Source: a virus. From it: 55,363 nt of DNA. The notes under the pieces are model-generated. The model had not been told where the DNA came from, ran no database searches, and was given only the letters and a program-made list of their open reading frames with translations. The DNA lies in the IMG/VR virus record IMGVR_UViG_3300048582_000091, positions 1 to 55,363 of that record, one strand, 5' to 3'. The translations under genes were made by a program, and so were the position numbers. The first letter of the stretch is position 1; every line of letters starts with the position of its first letter. Below are positions 8,729 to 17,011 of this stretch, piece after piece.

Positions 8729-8737
8729 TAGCCCTGT

Positions 8738-8773
8738 AATGTTACGTTTATGGAAAATAAACGTAACATTTTT
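8738..8773 (+). terminator. rho-independent terminator
   Basis: A 14-bp perfect inverted repeat (8738-8751 and 8757-8770) with a 5-nt GGAAA loop is followed by T residues. It closes the operon that began at 4269. Confidence 0.85.
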
Positions 8774-8788
8774 ATCTAACAGAGACCA

Positions 8789-9874
8789 ATGATGACAATC
8801 TATATTGTAGATTTAGAAGCTATTCCCACTAGATATACTTGCGAATGGAAAACACACTTACCCGCTATGCTCGAACTACACGGCGCAGAAGTAGTAGTGT
8901 TAAGCGGCCCGAATAATTTACCAGACGATCCTACACCAGGCATGTTTTTAAATTTTTCAGCGACCAATATCTATAAAGCAACACAAGTAGAAAAGTTTAG
9001 TAGACTATTTTCGCTTAAGATAGTTAAGGACGGCGATTATTTTTTATTCACCGATGCATGGCACCCGGGCGTAATCAACCTGCGATACATGGCAGACTTA
9101 TTAGGCATTAAGATTAAAATCGGCGGCTTATGGCATGCAGGTAGTTACGATAAACACGACGGACTAGGGCAACGAATAGGAGAGGCGCCGTGGGTCAGGC
9201 ACGCCGAAAAGTCCTTCTTTCACGCTTTCGATCATAATTATTTTGCGACCAATTTTCACATTGACATGTTTTGTCAAGAACTGTTAAACGACGGTACACA
9301 AGAAAATCCCTGGGCATACGAAGATAAAAAAGATTACCTATCGACTAGCAAGATTGTCCGTACGGGCTGGCCAATGGAATACATGCCAGCGACCTTAGCT
9401 AAATACGCAGGCGTTAAAAAAGAAAACATTATTATCTATCCACACAGGATTTCCGCTGAAAAACAACCGGACATATTCTTAGATTTAAAAGCATCTTTAC
9501 CGGAATACGAATTTATCGTATGCCAGGATAAAAAATTAAGCAAGACCGAATATCACGAATTGTTAGCGAAATCTAAGTTAATGTTTTCTGCCAACCTACA
9601 AGAAACATTAGGGATATCACCGTTCGAAGGCGCGTTGTTAAATGTTATGCCTATGGTCCCTGATCGTCTAAGCTACGCAGAAATGTACACATCAGAATAT
9701 AAGTATCCAAGCAAATGGACTGTCAATTTTGATAGTTACTTACAGCATAAAGACAAAATCATTGCGCGTATCCGAAGTGTCATGGAACAGCCGTGTGCAG
9801 ATACAAGTAAATTATCGGCACATTTATTGAAAGAATATTTTACTGCATCAACCTTAATGACACATCTTTTTTAA
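8789..9874 (+). CDS. glycosyltransferase family 1/4-like (GT-B fold)
   Basis: The 361-residue protein has a GT-B layout. The C-terminal half shows IYPHRISAEKQPDIFLDL, LLAKSKLMFSANLQ and ETLGISPFEGALL (around residue 272), the usual sugar-nucleotide region with the conserved Glu. The N-terminal half, starting TIYIVDLEAIPTRYT, would hold the acceptor. ATG 8789 or 8792 could be used; no strong ribosome site decides. It could glucosylate phage DNA, as T4 enzymes do, or a surface polymer; its place among DNA-modification genes favours the former but this is inference. Confidence 0.75.
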   Translation: MMTIYIVDLEAIPTRYTCEWKTHLPAMLELHGAEVVVLSGPNNLPDDPTPGMFLNFSATNIYKATQVEKFSRLFSLKIVKDGDYFLFTDAWHPGVINLRYMADLLGIKIKIGGLWHAGSYDKHDGLGQRIGEAPWVRHAEKSFFHAFDHNYFATNFHIDMFCQELLNDGTQENPWAYEDKKDYLSTSKIVRTGWPMEYMPATLAKYAGVKKENIIIYPHRISAEKQPDIFLDLKASLPEYEFIVCQDKKLSKTEYHELLAKSKLMFSANLQETLGISPFEGALLNVMPMVPDRLSYAEMYTSEYKYPSKWTVNFDSYLQHKDKIIARIRSVMEQPCADTSKLSAHLLKEYFTASTLMTHLF

Positions 9875-9893
9875 ACTGCGGCAGGAAACAAAC

Positions 9894-10361
9894 ATGAATA
9901 AAAGATATATAACGTTCGACGAACTTAAAATGATGACAAATAGACTATGCAGACAAGTCGTAGATTCTAAATTTCACCCCGACATTATCGTAGGTATTAC
10001 TCGTGGCGGATTGTTACCCGCTATAATGATGTCTCATTATTTTAAAGTTCCTATGACTGCACTGCAATGGAACTCGAGAGATAATACCGAATTAGGCAAT
10101 GAAAGCTGTTGTTGGTTAGCAGAAGATGCGATAGATGGTAAGAATATACTGATTGTAGATGACATAGCCGACAGTGGAAGAACTATAACCGAAATTAGAG
10201 AAGACTGGCAAAAATCAGTCATGGGAGAGGTACAATGGGGGCAGAACGTAAAAGTGGCAGTACTGCAAAAAAGATTCTCATGCACTACTTCCGTAGAATA
10301 TTTCGCAGAGAGGATCGCAGACGAAACATGGCAAGTGTACCCGTGGGAGGAGTGGATTTAA
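9894..10361 (+). CDS. phosphoribosyltransferase (type I PRTase)
   Basis: The 155-residue protein has the type I PRTase signature: ILIVDDIADSGRT (about residues 85-97) binds PRPP, and PDIIVGITRGGLLPA is the first phosphate-loop region. Length and order match xanthine-guanine or hypoxanthine PRTases of about 150 residues. It converts a purine base to its nucleotide. Within a phage that appears to make 7-deazaguanines it could salvage guanine, or process the modified base; the substrate cannot be told by eye. AGGAA lies 7 nt before the ATG. Confidence 0.85.
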   Translation: MNKRYITFDELKMMTNRLCRQVVDSKFHPDIIVGITRGGLLPAIMMSHYFKVPMTALQWNSRDNTELGNESCCWLAEDAIDGKNILIVDDIADSGRTITEIREDWQKSVMGEVQWGQNVKVAVLQKRFSCTTSVEYFAERIADETWQVYPWEEWI

Positions 10362-10363
10362 CT

Positions 10364-10882
10364 ATGGCTATCCCTAACAATATCCCTGCATTTACGGGAT
10401 CTATTACAACTACAATGCTCGGTACAGCTAACTCTGCATGGGTTAATACTAACACCGGGCAAACTCATATGTACAACGGCGGCAGTAACGGAATAGTAAA
10501 CGGTTCTTATGGTATCGCCGCCGGCATCTCCGGGAATGCTCCAAAGAGTAGAGCTAACCTTACGGTTGCTGGCAAAGGATTTTGCATATTGATCGACGGT
10601 GAAGACGGCGAAGAGATTGTAAGACTACGTAACGACGGCAAAGTAGTATGGAAGAATGGCGTACAGTTAGACGAAGGTGTTAAAGCGTTTTCTTCTTTAC
10701 TTAGATTAGGTGTTGCGGAAAGTGCGGGTGTCGGTGCATCTGTTAGAGAAGAAATTCGCAACCAAGTATATGCCGACCTTATTGCCATGGCAAAAGAAAA
10801 AGGAAGTTTAACAGAAGAAGACTTGACATTTGATAGAGATTCGTGTATATTAGTGGAGAAATTAGCAAAGCCCACCCTCTAA
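10364..10882 (+). CDS. hypothetical protein, possible virion-associated
   Basis: The 172-residue protein begins just after the PRTase stop; GGGAGGAG (10345-10352) supports the ATG at 10364. The N-terminal 70 residues are Gly/Asn/Thr rich, like fibre or structural proteins, followed by KGFCILIDGEDGEEIVRL and an acidic helical C-terminus. I do not recognise the family. An internal promoter for downstream genes lies in its last 60 nt. Confidence 0.65.
   Translation: MAIPNNIPAFTGSITTTMLGTANSAWVNTNTGQTHMYNGGSNGIVNGSYGIAAGISGNAPKSRANLTVAGKGFCILIDGEDGEEIVRLRNDGKVVWKNGVQLDEGVKAFSSLLRLGVAESAGVGASVREEIRNQVYADLIAMAKEKGSLTEEDLTFDRDSCILVEKLAKPTL
10823..10851 (+). promoter_or_regulatory. intragenic sigma70-type promoter for the queE operon
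   Basis: TTGACA (10823-10828), 17-nt spacer, TATATT (10846-10851), inside the 3' end of the preceding gene. The spacing matches every other promoter in this window, and the site lies 43 nt before the next ATG. Confidence 0.7.
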
Positions 10883-10893
10883 GGAGTAACACA

Positions 10894-11256
10894 ATGTCTG
10901 CAAAAATCGAATTTAAATATGATCGTACACCCGAAAACACAGCGAAGCAGCTTGCTGGCGAACTGTACGGGCTAAAAGCGTTAAACGGATCAAATCTTGT
11001 ACCTCGTCTTAGCGGTAACGTTCTGACCATCGAAGCAAAAGGCTTAAATCCTGCCTTTTTTAAGAATCCGCAAGATCTCGGTCGTGAGTCTGCATTCGCA
11101 GCATTGGAAGTAATTTTTAATCAGACTGAAATTTACGGTAAAATTACCGAAGATGAAACTGAACAAAAAGTACTGATCAAACCCTGCAAGATTATACGCG
11201 AGGGCGCAGCAGATAAACTGATTATTGCTATGCCTGTGGAGAAAGTAAATGAGTAA
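10894..11256 (+). CDS. hypothetical protein
   Basis: The 120-residue protein is preceded by TAAGGAG at good spacing. Its sequence begins SAKIEFKYDRTPENTAKQLA and alternates strands and helices. It overlaps queE by 8 nt (ATGAGTAA), so it is co-translated with it. I do not recognise it. It could assist QueE or deazaguanine metabolism, but only position suggests this. Confidence 0.75.
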   Translation: MSAKIEFKYDRTPENTAKQLAGELYGLKALNGSNLVPRLSGNVLTIEAKGLNPAFFKNPQDLGRESAFAALEVIFNQTEIYGKITEDETEQKVLIKPCKIIREGAADKLIIAMPVEKVNE

Positions 11257-12187
11257 AGAAAAACAATATCGTTATAGCGAAATTTTTCGCAGCATCCAAG
11301 GCGAAGGTGAATACACTGGCGTACCTACTGCATGGATTCGTCTGTGGGGTTGCAACTTCGAGTGCGCGGGTTTTAGCCAGAAAAATCTAGACGATCGCAG
11401 CACATGGGAACTACCGTATTTAGACTTCGATCCTAAGAGCATTATTGCAGTAGAACAATTGCCAGTGTGGCACACAGGTTGTGATTCTAGCTATAGCTGG
11501 GCTAAACAATTTCGTCATCTTGCACACATAAATACTGTGCCCGGTATCGTGGATAAAATCACAGACGTACTTAAAAGCCCGTGGAATCCAACTGGCACCT
11601 TCCTGCATGAAAAGTCTAAGCAAGAACAGCACATGGCTTTTACCGGTGGCGAACCGATGATGTCTCAGGTTGCAATGCAATCTATTATGCAAGAGTTTGC
11701 AGACCGAAAAAACGCGCCGCGTTTTGTTACTGTAGAGACAAACGGTTCACTGCCTATCGCCGACGAGTTAGCAAATTTCATCCGTGAGAAATTTTACACC
11801 TCGGAGGACTTCGGGGGCATTGTGCAAGATGAACGAGGTACCCCCGAGTGGTTTTGGTCTGTAAGCCCGAAGCTTCGTTCGAGCGGTGAAAAATGGGAAG
11901 ACGCTATTAAACCAGAAGTATTAGCAGGTTATTCGGATGCAAGCGATCGCGGACAACTAAAGTTCGTAGTAGACGGCACCGAGCGTACCTGGTATGAAGT
12001 CGACAAAGCAGTAGCAGCATTTAGAGAAGAAGGTATCTACTGGCCGGTGACAATTATGCCAGTCGGGGCTGACTTAGAAGGGCAAAATGACGTAGCGGCG
12101 ACGATTTGCGACCAAACGCAAGATCGCGGATTTAATTTTTCAGGTCGTCTGCATGTTTACGTCTACGGGAACTCTATTGGACGATAA
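11249..12187 (+). CDS. queE: QueE-like 7-carboxy-7-deazaguanine synthase (radical SAM)
   Basis: The 312-residue protein begins YSEIFRSIQGEGEYTGVPTAW, the QueE N-terminal signature. It has LWGCNFECAGF with Cys at about 35 and 39, a third Cys at about 78 in HTGCDSSYSW, the usual QueE CDT-x-YxW segment, and FTGGEPMMS, the radical-SAM GGEP motif. The spacing is CX3CX38C instead of a compact cluster, meaning an insertion between the second and third iron-sulfur ligands. At 312 residues it is longer than typical QueE (about 210-240). It makes 7-carboxy-7-deazaguanine from the QueD product for DNA modification by DpdA. Confidence 0.87.
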   Translation: MSKEKQYRYSEIFRSIQGEGEYTGVPTAWIRLWGCNFECAGFSQKNLDDRSTWELPYLDFDPKSIIAVEQLPVWHTGCDSSYSWAKQFRHLAHINTVPGIVDKITDVLKSPWNPTGTFLHEKSKQEQHMAFTGGEPMMSQVAMQSIMQEFADRKNAPRFVTVETNGSLPIADELANFIREKFYTSEDFGGIVQDERGTPEWFWSVSPKLRSSGEKWEDAIKPEVLAGYSDASDRGQLKFVVDGTERTWYEVDKAVAAFREEGIYWPVTIMPVGADLEGQNDVAATICDQTQDRGFNFSGRLHVYVYGNSIGR

Positions 12188-12194
12188 GGAAATT

Positions 12195-12806
12195 ATGAAA
12201 CGTAAAAGATTAATACCATTTTCGTGGCTTCCCGCTGCATGGGGAATGAAAGGCAAAACACGCGAGCGTGCGCAGGCGGAGTACGAGTTAGAAGGTATAG
12301 AGCTTGAGCGCATACTAATTGATTTGGATTATGTCGGCATAGAACGTGATTTAAAATTAATCGATCTAGACTACGCACACGATATTATCACGGTGTACGA
12401 TAGAGATCGTGCAATTGCAAATCATACACTTAAAGATAACGAACTAGCAATACGTTTGCTAGAAATAGATTTTGCAGAGCGTAAGCTCACTGATATGGAA
12501 TACGATAAGCAACTTGCTACACTGAAAGGAGAAGGTTGGGTAAGAATCATTAATGTGAAGCCGGAAGGTGATAAACCCAATTACGGCGAATTAGAACTTG
12601 ACTGGAATGACGCATTTGTAGTAGAATTGCGCGAAGGTGGCTACGAAGGCGCGGCAGACGAACAGGTAGTCGATATGTGGTTATCCGATCTGTGCAGAAA
12701 CATTGCAATGGAACAATTCACAGGCACAGGCGACTTCGACGAAAAAATACCAGATCAGTTTATTCAAAAAACTAAAACCGAGGACGGAAAGTGGGAAGCG
12801 AAGTAA
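12195..12806 (+). CDS. conserved T4-superfamily hypothetical protein
   Basis: The 203-residue acidic protein starts at ATG 12195 after TAAGGA. The N-terminus is KRKRLIPFSWLPAAWGMKGKTR, and then heptad-like helical segments rich in Glu, Leu, Ile and Asp (residues 30-110). Similar N-termini occur in conserved hypothetical proteins of T4-like phages, from memory. Function unknown. It overlaps the FEN gene by 16 nt. Confidence 0.72.
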   Translation: MKRKRLIPFSWLPAAWGMKGKTRERAQAEYELEGIELERILIDLDYVGIERDLKLIDLDYAHDIITVYDRDRAIANHTLKDNELAIRLLEIDFAERKLTDMEYDKQLATLKGEGWVRIINVKPEGDKPNYGELELDWNDAFVVELREGGYEGAADEQVVDMWLSDLCRNIAMEQFTGTGDFDEKIPDQFIQKTKTEDGKWEAK

Positions 12807-13798
12807 AACAAAATTTTATATTGATAGATGGATTAAATCTTTTTTTCCGTTCTGCTCACGTAGTAAGTCCATCTGCCGGAATAGATAATATGATCGGAAT
12901 GGGCTTTCATATCATTTTCAATTGCATTAAAAAAGCATGGAAAGACTTCGACGGCTCGCATATTGTGTTTTGTACGGACGGAAGATCGTGGCGCAAAGAT
13001 ATTTATAAACCATACAAAGCACAACGCAAAGAAGCAAGGGCAGCAATGTCTGAGCGCGATCGAGAAAATCAAGATGCAATGCTAGAAGCGTACGGCGACT
13101 TTGTCGAGTTCATGGAAAAGAAAACAAATGTGACCATGCTCTACAACAATACGTTAGAAGCTGATGATTTAATTGCATCTTGGATTGTTGCGCATCCAGA
13201 CGACAACCATGTCATACTTAGCACCGATGGTGATTTTTTACAACTACTCGCACCTAACGTAAAAGTGTACAACGGAGTCGAAAAGACTATATTATCGGTG
13301 GACGGTATATTTACAGAAGATGGCAAACCGGTCATTGATAAAAAAACAAAAGAGCCTAAGCAGATTGTAGACCCTGAATATTTCTTGTTTATGAAATGTA
13401 TACGCGGGGATAAGTCTGATAACATTTTTAGTGCTTTTCCTGGTGCAAGAGAAAAAGGAACCAAAACAAAGGTAGGTATTATAGATGCGTTCGAAGACAG
13501 GCACCAGAAAGGGTACAAGTGGAATAATTTTATGCTACAGCGGTGGACCGATCACGAAGATATCGAGCATGTAGTAAAAGAAGATTACGAACGTAATCGT
13601 AGTTTAATCGACTTGCATGCACAACCGGACGACATTAAAGAAAGATGTGCGTTTACCATTGCAACAGCAGTAGAACGTGAATATGTTTCTGCAGTGGGCG
13701 TACAGTTGATGAAATTTTGTGGCAAATGGGACCTAAAGCGCATAGGCGACAATGCGCCTGTGTATGCAACTATGCTAAATTCAAGATATACAGTATAA
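12791..13798 (+). CDS. rnh: 5'-3' exonuclease/flap nuclease (T4 RNase H-like FEN)
   Basis: The 335-residue protein has the FEN order of acidic motifs: FILIDGLNLFFRS (Asp near 13), YKPYKAQRKEAR, LEADDLIASW, LSTDGDFLQLL, and the DNA-binding KCIRGDKSDNIFSAFPGA. In T4 this enzyme removes RNA primers and flaps from lagging strands. GTG is chosen as start: GAGG lies about 8 nt upstream and no closer ATG precedes the first motif. It closes the replication and modification operon. Confidence 0.92.
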   Translation: MGSEVKQNFILIDGLNLFFRSAHVVSPSAGIDNMIGMGFHIIFNCIKKAWKDFDGSHIVFCTDGRSWRKDIYKPYKAQRKEARAAMSERDRENQDAMLEAYGDFVEFMEKKTNVTMLYNNTLEADDLIASWIVAHPDDNHVILSTDGDFLQLLAPNVKVYNGVEKTILSVDGIFTEDGKPVIDKKTKEPKQIVDPEYFLFMKCIRGDKSDNIFSAFPGAREKGTKTKVGIIDAFEDRHQKGYKWNNFMLQRWTDHEDIEHVVKEDYERNRSLIDLHAQPDDIKERCAFTIATAVEREYVSAVGVQLMKFCGKWDLKRIGDNAPVYATMLNSRYTV

Positions 13799-13801
13799 AT
13801 A
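13794..13801 (+). promoter_or_regulatory. T4-type late promoter octamer
   Basis: TATAAATA, the exact T4 late consensus, at the FEN stop codon (TAA at 13796-13798). It is 18 nt before the next ATG. Confidence 0.55.
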
Positions 13802-13819
13802 GCTAACAAGAGAGATATC

Positions 13820-14305
13820 ATGGTGAAATTAAAACCGATTACTGATAAAAGTTGGCTTATACTAGCAGACGATGGAGTGCAACATGTAGCACTGTTATCG
13901 GAACAAAGAGGTAAGCTAATTCTTATCGCTAAAAACATAAAAACTGTGTTCAACAATAGGAAAGAATTACAGGATTTTTTCGAAGAAGATATTTTCGAAA
14001 ATGTTATTAAGGACGTAAAGCAGGAAAAAATAAGTTATTATATTAACGGATACCCCACCGATCATAATATTCCGCACGAAGCAAAACCAGATAAAATTAA
14101 GAGTGATCTACCGTTATATACCAAAACCGCAACTAGTTTGGTATATTATTCCGCCGGTTACTATTGTTTACAGTTTCCTAAAGGTTGGATGCATGCATTT
14201 TGTCCTAAATTAGAAACGCTAACTGCGCATAATTATGAAGGTCCTTTTAAAACTGAAAAAGAAATGAAATTTGTTTTATCGAAATTGCGCAAATGCAAGA
14301 AATAA
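13820..14305 (+). CDS. hypothetical protein
   Basis: The 161-residue protein starts with VKLKPITDKSWLILADDG. It is beta-rich in the N-terminal half and contains TSLVYYSAGYYCLQFPKGWMHAFCP near residues 110-135. It resembles unnamed proteins of T4-like phages in style, but I recognise no family. It overlaps the next gene by 13 nt. Confidence 0.68.
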   Translation: MVKLKPITDKSWLILADDGVQHVALLSEQRGKLILIAKNIKTVFNNRKELQDFFEEDIFENVIKDVKQEKISYYINGYPTDHNIPHEAKPDKIKSDLPLYTKTATSLVYYSAGYYCLQFPKGWMHAFCPKLETLTAHNYEGPFKTEKEMKFVLSKLRKCKK

Positions 14306-14583
14306 AAAAGCTAGCTGCTAAGATTAAAGTTACTAAACAAAATAAGGGTAATAAGATTCTTCTTACCCTTATCGAAGCAGAAGGTATTCAGCAAGAAGTT
14401 TTATTGCTACAAGACGAAATAAAAGAGCTAAAGGAAAAGATAAGTAATGCTATTCCGGAAGTGGTTTACATTACTGTAGAAAACGAAAATGCTGCTCCTG
14501 CTGAAGTTTTTATAAACACAGAAGAACAAGAACCTATAAAAGAAAAGATAGTAAATATCACAGGAAAGCCGTTTAGGGAGTAA
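14293..14583 (+). CDS. hypothetical coiled-coil protein
   Basis: The 96-residue product has a probable coiled coil at about residues 28-58 (QQEVLLLQDEIKELKEKI) and an acidic C-terminal tail. It overlaps the previous gene and is followed 9 nt later by the next. Function unknown. Confidence 0.65.
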   Translation: MQEIKKLAAKIKVTKQNKGNKILLTLIEAEGIQQEVLLLQDEIKELKEKISNAIPEVVYITVENENAAPAEVFINTEEQEPIKEKIVNITGKPFRE

Positions 14584-14592
14584 CCATACTAA

Positions 14593-15000
14593 ATGACAAA
14601 TTACCAAAAATGTTTCCCCTATTCGGACAAGTACGACAACTTAGAATCACTGCGTAATAACATAATCAGTCTAGTGCAACAGTCGGTTAAAGAAAATAGG
14701 AATTTTAAAACCTTAACTCACGAAGATCTAGCTACACTCGTGTTCACTAGGCCAAATTCGATAAGATTAACCTACACCGGTTCGTTATTATTAGGGAAAG
14801 TAATAAAATGTTATAAGTTCGAGCACAGCATGCCAATGAATGCTAATACTTACATTAACATAGATAAGCTAAAATTTCCGTTCTATATTAATGCTGTAAC
14901 TTTTATATCTTTCTCTGAAGAAGAATCGTTTTTGTTGTCGCTGCACGGCGGCGATTTAGAATTATTCTTATCTAAGATAGGAGATACTGCTGAAAATTAA
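14593..15000 (+). CDS. hypothetical protein
   Basis: The 135-residue product has no recognised motif. Its last 11 nt overlap the proposed CTG start of the deacetylase, and the AGGAG for that gene lies inside its coding sequence (14979-14983). Confidence 0.65.
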   Translation: MTNYQKCFPYSDKYDNLESLRNNIISLVQQSVKENRNFKTLTHEDLATLVFTRPNSIRLTYTGSLLLGKVIKCYKFEHSMPMNANTYINIDKLKFPFYINAVTFISFSEEESFLLSLHGGDLELFLSKIGDTAEN

Positions 15001-15709
15001 TATAATTGCACTTTTACTAGTATTTGTATCCGCTGCAACATTCGCCGATGTGTACGTGTTATGCTATCATCGTTTTGGTGATAATGTTTCCGATGGAACT
15101 ACGATTAAAGTTGCTAAGTTCGAACAACAAATTAATTACATGCGTGACAAAGGATATACAATAATCCCTATGTCCCACTTCTTGGACTGGAAATTAAGAG
15201 ACGGTACTATACCGGAGAAGTCAGTTGTAATTACAATAGACGACGGGCACGTTACCACTTACGCCGCTGCATATCCACTTATTAAAAAATACAAAGTACC
15301 CGTCACGTTATTCATTTATCCATCTGCCATTTCGAATGCATCGTATGCAATGACATGGGAACAGTTGGCTAAGATGAAAGACAGTGGCGCAGATATACAA
15401 TCGCACACTTACTGGCATCCTAATTTCAAAACTGAGAAAAAGAAAAACACACCCGAAGAATATCAAAAAATTGTAACCATACAGTTAAAGAAAGCTAAGG
15501 AGAAACTCAATGAAAAATTATCCCTTAACATTACTACGCTGGCGTGGCCGTTCGGGATCTATGATGACTTCCTCGAACAAGAATCTACCAAGTACTATGA
15601 CGCTGCATTTTCGATCGACGAGCGACCTGTTAGTAGACAGGATCGCAACACTAGCATTCCGCGTTACATGATAACGCAACAATCCAATCTTGCAAATATC
15701 TTAAAATAA
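14990..15709 (+). CDS. exported polysaccharide deacetylase (NodB-like) with CTG start
   Basis: The 239-residue protein carries the NodB homology domain: CYHRFGD, VVITIDDGH (catalytic and metal Asp pair near residues 84-85), SHTYWHPNF (metal His pair) and LAWPFGIYDD. These enzymes remove acetyl groups from peptidoglycan or exopolysaccharide. Upstream of the first usual start (GTG 15050) the frame stays open and encodes a signal peptide: Lys, then a hydrophobic core, ending Ala-Thr-Phe-Ala before Asp-Val-Tyr. A stop lies at 14978-14980. The only sensible start is CTG 14990, with AGGAG (14979-14983) 6 nt upstream. The enzyme should act in the periplasm. Confidence 0.82.
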   Translation: MKINIIALLLVFVSAATFADVYVLCYHRFGDNVSDGTTIKVAKFEQQINYMRDKGYTIIPMSHFLDWKLRDGTIPEKSVVITIDDGHVTTYAAAYPLIKKYKVPVTLFIYPSAISNASYAMTWEQLAKMKDSGADIQSHTYWHPNFKTEKKKNTPEEYQKIVTIQLKKAKEKLNEKLSLNITTLAWPFGIYDDFLEQESTKYYDAAFSIDERPVSRQDRNTSIPRYMITQQSNLANILK

Positions 15710-15712
15710 CAG

Positions 15713-15741
15713 TTGACGCTCTCTATTTGTAGTGTTACAAT
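15713..15741 (+). promoter_or_regulatory. sigma70-type promoter
   Basis: TTGACG (15713-15718), 17-nt spacer, TACAAT (15736-15741). It serves the L7/L12-like gene and probably the small genes after it. Confidence 0.78.
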
Positions 15742-15774
15742 AGCTGCAACTTAAACAGAATAGCGAGCAAAAAC

Positions 15775-16137
15775 ATGGCAGGCAACCGTATCGTCATTAG
15801 CGGCAAGCACCACGATTCCCAGAAAATTGCTGCAATTAAAGGGTTGCGGCAGCTAACCGGAATTGGACTGAAGATGGCTAAGGATTCTGTCGAACAATGC
15901 GAATTCGAATCATTGTCTTTTGAACTTTCTGCGCACTATTTTAACGACGATCGCGATCGCGATTACAATCTCGGTGCAGATATTTCGTATCTGCGCGGTA
16001 CCGGGATAGATGTAAAGATGATGGGCAACTACGAATTATACGTTGACCAGCTGAAAGAAATTGCAACCGCAGCAATGCTGAAGGGCGACTACTACGTTGC
16101 TAAGAACCTTGCTGCATTCTTAGAAAAACATTTTTAA
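15775..16137 (+). CDS. protein with ribosomal L7/L12 C-terminal-like domain
   Basis: The 120-residue protein contains KIAAIKGLRQLTGIGLKMAK at residues 17-36, matching the conserved L7/L12 C-terminal pattern (K-x-A-V-I-K-x-V-R-x-x-T-G-L-G-L-K-E-A-K). The following Asp-Ser-Val-Glu and a later strand (GIDVKMMG) fit the rest of the fold. In ribosomes this domain recruits translation GTPases. Whether the phage protein touches the ribosome is unknown. It is the first gene behind its own promoter, so it is probably expressed early. Confidence 0.7.
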   Translation: MAGNRIVISGKHHDSQKIAAIKGLRQLTGIGLKMAKDSVEQCEFESLSFELSAHYFNDDRDRDYNLGADISYLRGTGIDVKMMGNYELYVDQLKEIATAAMLKGDYYVAKNLAAFLEKHF

Positions 16138-16148
16138 GGTAAACTATC

Positions 16149-16793
16149 ATGCCAAAAGTTCAAGCGTGGCAGTGTAAGCACACTGGCGAACTTTTTCCTA
16201 TCGAGAAGGAAAAGGAATACAAACGGCACACTAATCGTGCATATCGTTCTATATCTGCACAGAAGAAGGAAGCGCGAGAGCGGGCAGAATTCCAAGAGTG
16301 GATGGACACCGAAAAAGCAAAGTGCAAAACACCCGAGCAGGTTGCTGAGTTTCTTCGGGTAAACTTCGACCGGCTGAACACCTATAGCTGCCATCGAGCC
16401 GGAACGAAGCCGGTAGTAGCGTCAATAACAATCGCCGGCGACTATCGCGACAGCGTGTCTAACAGCCATTCTTGCCCACACAACGGTGTAACTAATTGGG
16501 GCAGCAAAGCAGATAAACCCAAAGGATATCCGGGTATATACGGACGAATTAACGTCGAAGTATCGAATAGGAATAATTACACCGGCTTTCTGAGCGATTA
16601 CTTTACTCCAGCACGCGTCTTCACCGGCAGCGGGGGCGGCGGAAGTTACGAAGTGACACTGTGGTTGGACGATTGGCCGGGGCTGAAAGAAACTGTCGAA
16701 CAGCAACACAACGAATACCGAGCCCAACATATCGTAAATGTGCTTGCCGGTAAGAAGAGTCCTATTTTTAGAGTAGATTGGAGCAAAGCATGA
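16149..16793 (+). CDS. hypothetical protein
   Basis: The 214-residue protein begins PKVQAWQCKHTGELFPIE, an N-terminal pattern I associate with unnamed phage proteins (a single-zinc-like Cys-Lys-His start). The middle is basic and helical, and the C-terminal half has a Gly-rich turn (GSGGGGSYEV) then strands. AAGG precedes the ATG. It overlaps the next gene by ATGA. Confidence 0.7.
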   Translation: MPKVQAWQCKHTGELFPIEKEKEYKRHTNRAYRSISAQKKEARERAEFQEWMDTEKAKCKTPEQVAEFLRVNFDRLNTYSCHRAGTKPVVASITIAGDYRDSVSNSHSCPHNGVTNWGSKADKPKGYPGIYGRINVEVSNRNNYTGFLSDYFTPARVFTGSGGGGSYEVTLWLDDWPGLKETVEQQHNEYRAQHIVNVLAGKKSPIFRVDWSKA

Positions 16794-17011
16794 AAACTTA
16801 TGTAACTTTTGGCCAAACACACCGGCACGAGATCGACGGAAAAGTGTTTGACAGGGACTGTGTCGCAGTTATTAATTGCAGTAGTGCAGAGGAAGGTCGT
16901 AGGCTTGCATTCGAATTATTCGACCGTAAGTTTTGTTTCGAGTACCCCGAATACTACTTTGATTACGATTCGATGAAATTTTATCCACGCGGATTTATTG
17001 AGGCGAATTAA
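16790..17011 (+). CDS. hypothetical protein
   Basis: The 73-residue protein starts at ATG 16790, with GGAG 6 nt upstream. It contains VTFGQTHRHEIDGKVFDRDCVAV and ends in an aromatic acidic region. Function unknown; translationally coupled on both sides (ATGA and TAATG). Confidence 0.72.
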   Translation: MKTYVTFGQTHRHEIDGKVFDRDCVAVINCSSAEEGRRLAFELFDRKFCFEYPEYYFDYDSMKFYPRGFIEAN

